From IMG/VR virus record IMGVR_UViG_3300035698_011135, positions 1 through 22,511 of that record: a stretch of DNA of 22,511 nt; one strand, 5' to 3'. The position numbers and the translations under genes are program-made. Below, piece by piece: positions 20,135 to 22,511 of this stretch. Origin of the DNA: a virus. The notes under the pieces are model-generated. The model saw nothing but the letters and a program-made list of their open reading frames with translations. It made no database searches and was not told the origin of the DNA. Within the stretch, counting starts at the first letter, position 1. Each line of letters opens with the position of its first letter.

Positions 20135-20761
20135 ATGACCTACAGCGAACTCGTACAGCTGGTGCAGGATTACACCGTGAACGCGAACACCACGTTCGTG
20201 GCCAACATTCCTACGTTCATCGCGCAGGCTGAGGAGAACATTGTCCGCTCGATCCCCATGCCGTTTTTCAACAAGCACCAGACCACCAGCACCACCGCCG
20301 ACGTTCGCTTCATCGGGACCCCGTCCGACTTCCTCGCCGCATATTCCATGAGCGTGCTCAGTGGCACCGACAAGATCCCGCTCTACCCCCGGGACATCTC
20401 GTTCATGCGCGAGGCCTATCCGGACGCGACAGACACGGGGGTGCCCGTTCACTATGCCGTGTTCGATGACGACAGCTTCCTGCTGGCGCCGACACCGGAT
20501 GCGGCCTACACCATCGAGCTCCACTACTATTACACGCCGACCGGCCTGTCCGGTGCCAACACCACCACGTGGATCAGTTTAAACGCGACAAACGCACTGC
20601 TCTACGGTACCCTCTACCATGCCTACGTCTTCATGAAGGGGGATGCGGATCTGATGGGCTACTACAAGGGGCTCTACGATCAAGGCTTGGCCGACATGGG
20701 CAAGACCGGTGGCGAGCGCCCGCACACTGACAGGTTCATGCACAGTGAGGTGCAGCTCTGA
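20135..20761 (+). CDS. Phage adaptor protein (SU10-type)
   Basis: Predicted product of 208 residues. It starts three bases after the upstream TGA. TYSELVQLVQDYTVNANTTF, FIAQAEENIVRSIPMPFFNK, TPSDFLAAYSMSV and the strand-rich core SFLLAPTPDAAYTIELHYYY match the second ring of adaptor proteins of SU10-like podoviruses, which link the portal to the nozzle. The last third is helical (ALLYGTLYHAYVFMKGDADL). Position after the P22 gp4-like gene supports this. It contains GTTTAAAC copy 7; the final codon overlaps the next ATG. Confidence 0.7.
   Translation: MTYSELVQLVQDYTVNANTTFVANIPTFIAQAEENIVRSIPMPFFNKHQTTSTTADVRFIGTPSDFLAAYSMSVLSGTDKIPLYPRDISFMREAYPDATDTGVPVHYAVFDDDSFLLAPTPDAAYTIELHYYYTPTGLSGANTTTWISLNATNALLYGTLYHAYVFMKGDADLMGYYKGLYDQGLADMGKTGGERPHTDRFMHSEVQL
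20577..20584. promoter_or_regulatory. GTTTAAAC palindrome, copy 7
   Basis: Perfect copy inside the adaptor gene, read as AGT TTA AAC (Ser-Leu-Asn), again forcing the rare TTA codon in the same reading phase as copy 5. No promoter boxes flank it. Confidence 0.5.
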
Positions 20762-21189
20762 TGGCCATTACCCAAGCGATCCCGACGTCGTTTAAACAGG
20801 AGCTCGCGCAGGGGCTCCACAACTTTGACCTGTCCGGCGGCGACGCGTTCAAGATCGCCCTCTACACGTCCTCAGCCACCCTTGGCGCCACTACCACGGT
20901 CTATTCCGCGACCAATGAGGTGGCCGGCACCGGCTACACCGCAGGTGGCGCGACCTTGACGAATGTAGACCCAGCCACATCAAGCGCCACTGCGTTTCTG
21001 GACTTCGCCGATGCGGCGTGGGTTACGTCGACCATCACCGCCCGCGGCGCCATGATCTACAACTCGACCAACGGCAACCGTGCGGTGGCCATTCTGGACT
21101 TTGGATCCGACAAGACCTCCACGGCATCCACCTTCACCGTTATCTTCCCGACCGCTGACGCCACCAGCGCAATTATCAGGATCTCGTGA
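20761..21189 (+). CDS. Virion structural protein, paralogue A
   Basis: Predicted product of 142 residues. ATG overlaps the previous TGA. AITQAIPTSFKQELAQGLHN, GDAFKIALYTSSATLGATTT, TGYTAGGATLT and GAMIYNSTNG match a family found often in podovirus tail-region gene sets, a beta-rich virion protein (probably tail/fibre-associated). It resembles the next gene in layout (see paralogue B). GTTTAAAC copy 8 lies in codons 11-13 (Phe-Lys). Confidence 0.6.
   Translation: MAITQAIPTSFKQELAQGLHNFDLSGGDAFKIALYTSSATLGATTTVYSATNEVAGTGYTAGGATLTNVDPATSSATAFLDFADAAWVTSTITARGAMIYNSTNGNRAVAILDFGSDKTSTASTFTVIFPTADATSAIIRIS
20790..20797. promoter_or_regulatory. GTTTAAAC palindrome, copy 8
   Basis: Perfect copy 30 bases after the ATG at 20761, read as Ser-Phe-Lys-Gln. 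Here FK is a conserved residue pair of the protein family, so this copy could partly reflect coding need. Confidence 0.4.
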
Positions 21190-21190
21190 C

Positions 21191-21610
21191 ATGGCATCAT
21201 TCAACAAGTTTCAGGATTTTGTCGAACAGCTCGGCAAGGCAATCCACGACCTCGACGGCACGCACACGCTGAAGGTGATGCTGACCAACTCAGCTCCAGT
21301 GGCCACCAACACGGTGTTCGCCAACATCACCGACATCACTGCCGAAAATGGCTATACGGCGGCCGGCACCGCCACTTCACCAACGTGGTCCGAGACGACC
21401 GGTACGGCCAAGCTGGTCTGCACGGATGTCGTCTTCACTGCTTCCGGTGGCACCATCGGCCCCTTCCAGTATGCGGTCCTGTACAACGACACGGCCACAA
21501 GCAAAAACCTGATTGCATGGTGGGACTACGGCTCGGCGGTAACCCTGCAGGACGGGGAAACATTCACCGTGGACTTCGATGCGTCCGCCGGCGTCTTCAC
21601 TGTCGCATAA
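21191..21610 (+). CDS. Virion structural protein, paralogue B
   Basis: Predicted product of 139 residues; the ATG at 21191 follows the previous stop by one base. It parallels the preceding protein: FNKFQDFVEQLGKAIHDLDG against FKQELAQGLHNFDLSGG, LKVMLTNSAPVATNTVF against IALYTSSATLGATTTVY, then E..GYTAAG, a Y.NDTA region against Y.NSTN, and a C-terminal GETFTVDF against ASTFTVIF. The pair is probably an old tandem duplication. Role as above, tail or fibre-associated. Confidence 0.6.
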   Translation: MASFNKFQDFVEQLGKAIHDLDGTHTLKVMLTNSAPVATNTVFANITDITAENGYTAAGTATSPTWSETTGTAKLVCTDVVFTASGGTIGPFQYAVLYNDTATSKNLIAWWDYGSAVTLQDGETFTVDFDASAGVFTVA

Positions 21611-21619
21611 GGGATTACC

Positions 21620-22075
21620 ATGCTCGGATCGGAACCACTGGCCGGGGGTGTGCTGGCCCAACAGGGCGGGGCGATCACGGTCGCCGCTGCGGTGGGGGCG
21701 TATGTGGTGTCCGGACAGGCAGCTGGGTTGCTACACGACCGCGTGCTGAATATGGGCAATGGGTCGTTCGCACTGACCGGTCAAGATGCCGGACTGTTGC
21801 GGGACCTGTTGCTGGCTGTGGAGGCCGGCAGCCTTGTTGTTTCCGGGCAGACTGCCGGGTTGCTCGTCGGGTATGCGGTGCCTGCAGGGGCTGGCAGCCT
21901 TGTTGTTTCCGGGCAGACTGCCGGGTTGCTCGTCGGGTATGCGGTGCCTGCAGGGGCTGGGGTTTTTCTCTGGACCGGCAAGCACATCTGGGGGCCGGTT
22001 CCAAACACGTTGGACACATGGACGCCTGTTGCGAACACCGCAGACGCGTGGACTGAAGTGGAGGCATTGGACTGA
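21620..22075 (+). CDS. 22-residue-repeat virion protein
   Basis: Predicted product of 151 residues, about 4.5 copies of a 22-residue unit with plan SxxVxGQxAGLLxxxxxxxxAG. The first two units are diverged (AYVVSGQAAGLLHDRVLNMG, SFALTGQDAGLLRDLLLAVE), the next two are identical, and a partial fifth reads VFLWTGK. The tail (GPVPNTLDTWTPVANTADAW) carries NTxDTWTPV/NTADAWTEV, a smaller doublet often seen in proteins before tail fibres. Likely a tail or fibre component. Stop overlaps the next ATG. Confidence 0.6.
   Translation: MLGSEPLAGGVLAQQGGAITVAAAVGAYVVSGQAAGLLHDRVLNMGNGSFALTGQDAGLLRDLLLAVEAGSLVVSGQTAGLLVGYAVPAGAGSLVVSGQTAGLLVGYAVPAGAGVFLWTGKHIWGPVPNTLDTWTPVANTADAWTEVEALD
21827..21958 (+). 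repeat. Perfect 66-bp tandem repeat, two copies
   Basis: The unit begins GGCAGCCTTGTTGTTTCCGG and ends GCAGGGGCT. Copies occupy 21827-21892 and 21893-21958 with no differences seen, while the neighbouring units of the same protein repeat are strongly diverged. It therefore looks like a recent duplication of one 22-codon unit. Confidence 0.9.
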
Positions 22076-22511
22076 TGGCTGTTCTGGCAAACAGAGCGAA
22101 GGAGACGAACTCCGCCTCAGGAACGGCAGACTTTGTCGTGACGGGGGCGTTCTCGCCTGCCTTCCAGACCTTCGAGACTGCCGGGATTACCAACGGCGTG
22201 ACGGTGTCCTACGTGGCCGCTCTCCCGGATGGGTCCGAGTGGGAGGTGGGCAGGGGCGTTTACACGACAGCCGACAACACCCTTACCCGCGCCACCATCC
22301 ATGACAGCTCGAACGCTGGTTCGAAAGTCACATTCACCACCGCGCCCAACGTCGCCATCGACGCACTGTCGGCCGACTTCACGGACCTCGCAGACACAGA
22401 CAACCACACGTCCGGCACGACCAACAAGGTCTTCACGGCGACCGAACAAACCAAGCTTACCAACGTCGAGGCCTTTGCTGATGTGACCGACACCGCGAAT
22501 GTCACGGCGGC
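22075..22511 (+). CDS. Tail fibre protein, N-terminal part (3' end outside window)
   Basis: The frame is open from the ATG at 22075, which overlaps the previous TGA, to the window end, 145 codons with no stop. MAVLANRAKETNSASGTADF begins a domain frequent at the start of phage fibre-like proteins: VVTGAFSPAFQTF, GVTVSYVAALPDGSEWEVGR, GVYTTADNTLTRATIHDSSN and AGSKVTFTTAPNVAIDAL. After that come Thr/Asp-rich repeats (DFTDLADTDNHTSGTTNKVF, EQTKLTNVEAFADV), as at the start of a fibre shaft. Receptor binding would lie beyond the window. Confidence 0.7.
   Translation, partial: MAVLANRAKETNSASGTADFVVTGAFSPAFQTFETAGITNGVTVSYVAALPDGSEWEVGRGVYTTADNTLTRATIHDSSNAGSKVTFTTAPNVAIDALSADFTDLADTDNHTSGTTNKVFTATEQTKLTNVEAFADVTDTANVTA

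Noticed and set aside
21827-21958. Repeat as a CRISPR or attachment site
   Set aside because: Two 66-bp units with no spacers, in frame as 22 codons, are a coding duplication.
21385-22056. 223-codon + strand frame across the repeat genes
   Set aside because: A Cys/Arg/Gly-rich shadow of two overlapping real genes whose starts, stops and repeats are consistent.

Overview
The window is a stretch of tailed-phage genome with the content of a podovirus-type phage (large portal, gpT-like capsid protein, P22 gp4-like and SU10-like adaptor genes, tail fibre start, no tape measure or sheath seen). Every credible gene lies on the + strand, packed with ATGA/TAATG-type overlaps. The host is probably an alphaproteobacterium. 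The phage carries a GcrA-family cell-cycle regulator, a family confined largely to that class, and the CcrM methylation site GANTC is nearly absent (3 sites found by eye where roughly 80 would be expected from base composition). The DNA is GC-rich, about 58-60% by eye. No integrase, insertion sequence or CRISPR array was seen.

Layout. 1-372: 3' end of an RNA ligase. 338-2146: a run of tiny overlapping genes, several membrane or exported, including an embedded lipoprotein gene arranged like an Rz/Rz1 spanin pair. 2152-3936: a sigma70-type promoter, then an HNH-AP2 endonuclease gene that has lost its stop, a stand-alone DnaA domain IV-like protein, a glycosyltransferase-like protein and a small hypothetical. 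3937-4170: a structured element followed by tRNA-Pro(TGG) and a tRNA-like gene with a CTA (amber) anticodon. 4223-5200: small genes, a Cro/YdaS-like HTH protein and GcrA. 5197-8175: a promoter and the large terminase, whose gene holds two inteins. 8186-10766: portal and a small partner. 10770-14467: a promoter with two operator-like palindromes, then a GroES-like co-chaperonin, a putative scaffold, two structural proteins and the major capsid protein. 14468-16100: hairpins and two beta-rich structural proteins. 16135-17652: a second membrane/lysis block ending in a T7-lysozyme-like amidase. 17664-22511: a disordered Gly/Tyr-rich protein, GNAT-like protein, head-tail adaptors, a zinc-ribbon protein, paired virion proteins, a 22-residue-repeat protein and the start of a tail fibre.

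Most notable features. (1) The terminase has two inteins in ATPase motifs: a 324-residue LAGLIDADG intein with the Trp/Cys/Thr signature of class 3 inteins and no N-terminal nucleophile, and a 144-residue class 1 mini-intein. (2) The 8-bp palindrome GTTTAAAC occurs eight times, against about 0.2 expected. Two copies lie between the -35 and -10 boxes of the terminase and head-operon promoters, suggesting a phage-wide operator or stoperator network. (3) The terminase promoter sits so close to the ATG that its mRNA is probably leaderless. (4) GANTC avoidance coexists with a phage-encoded GcrA.
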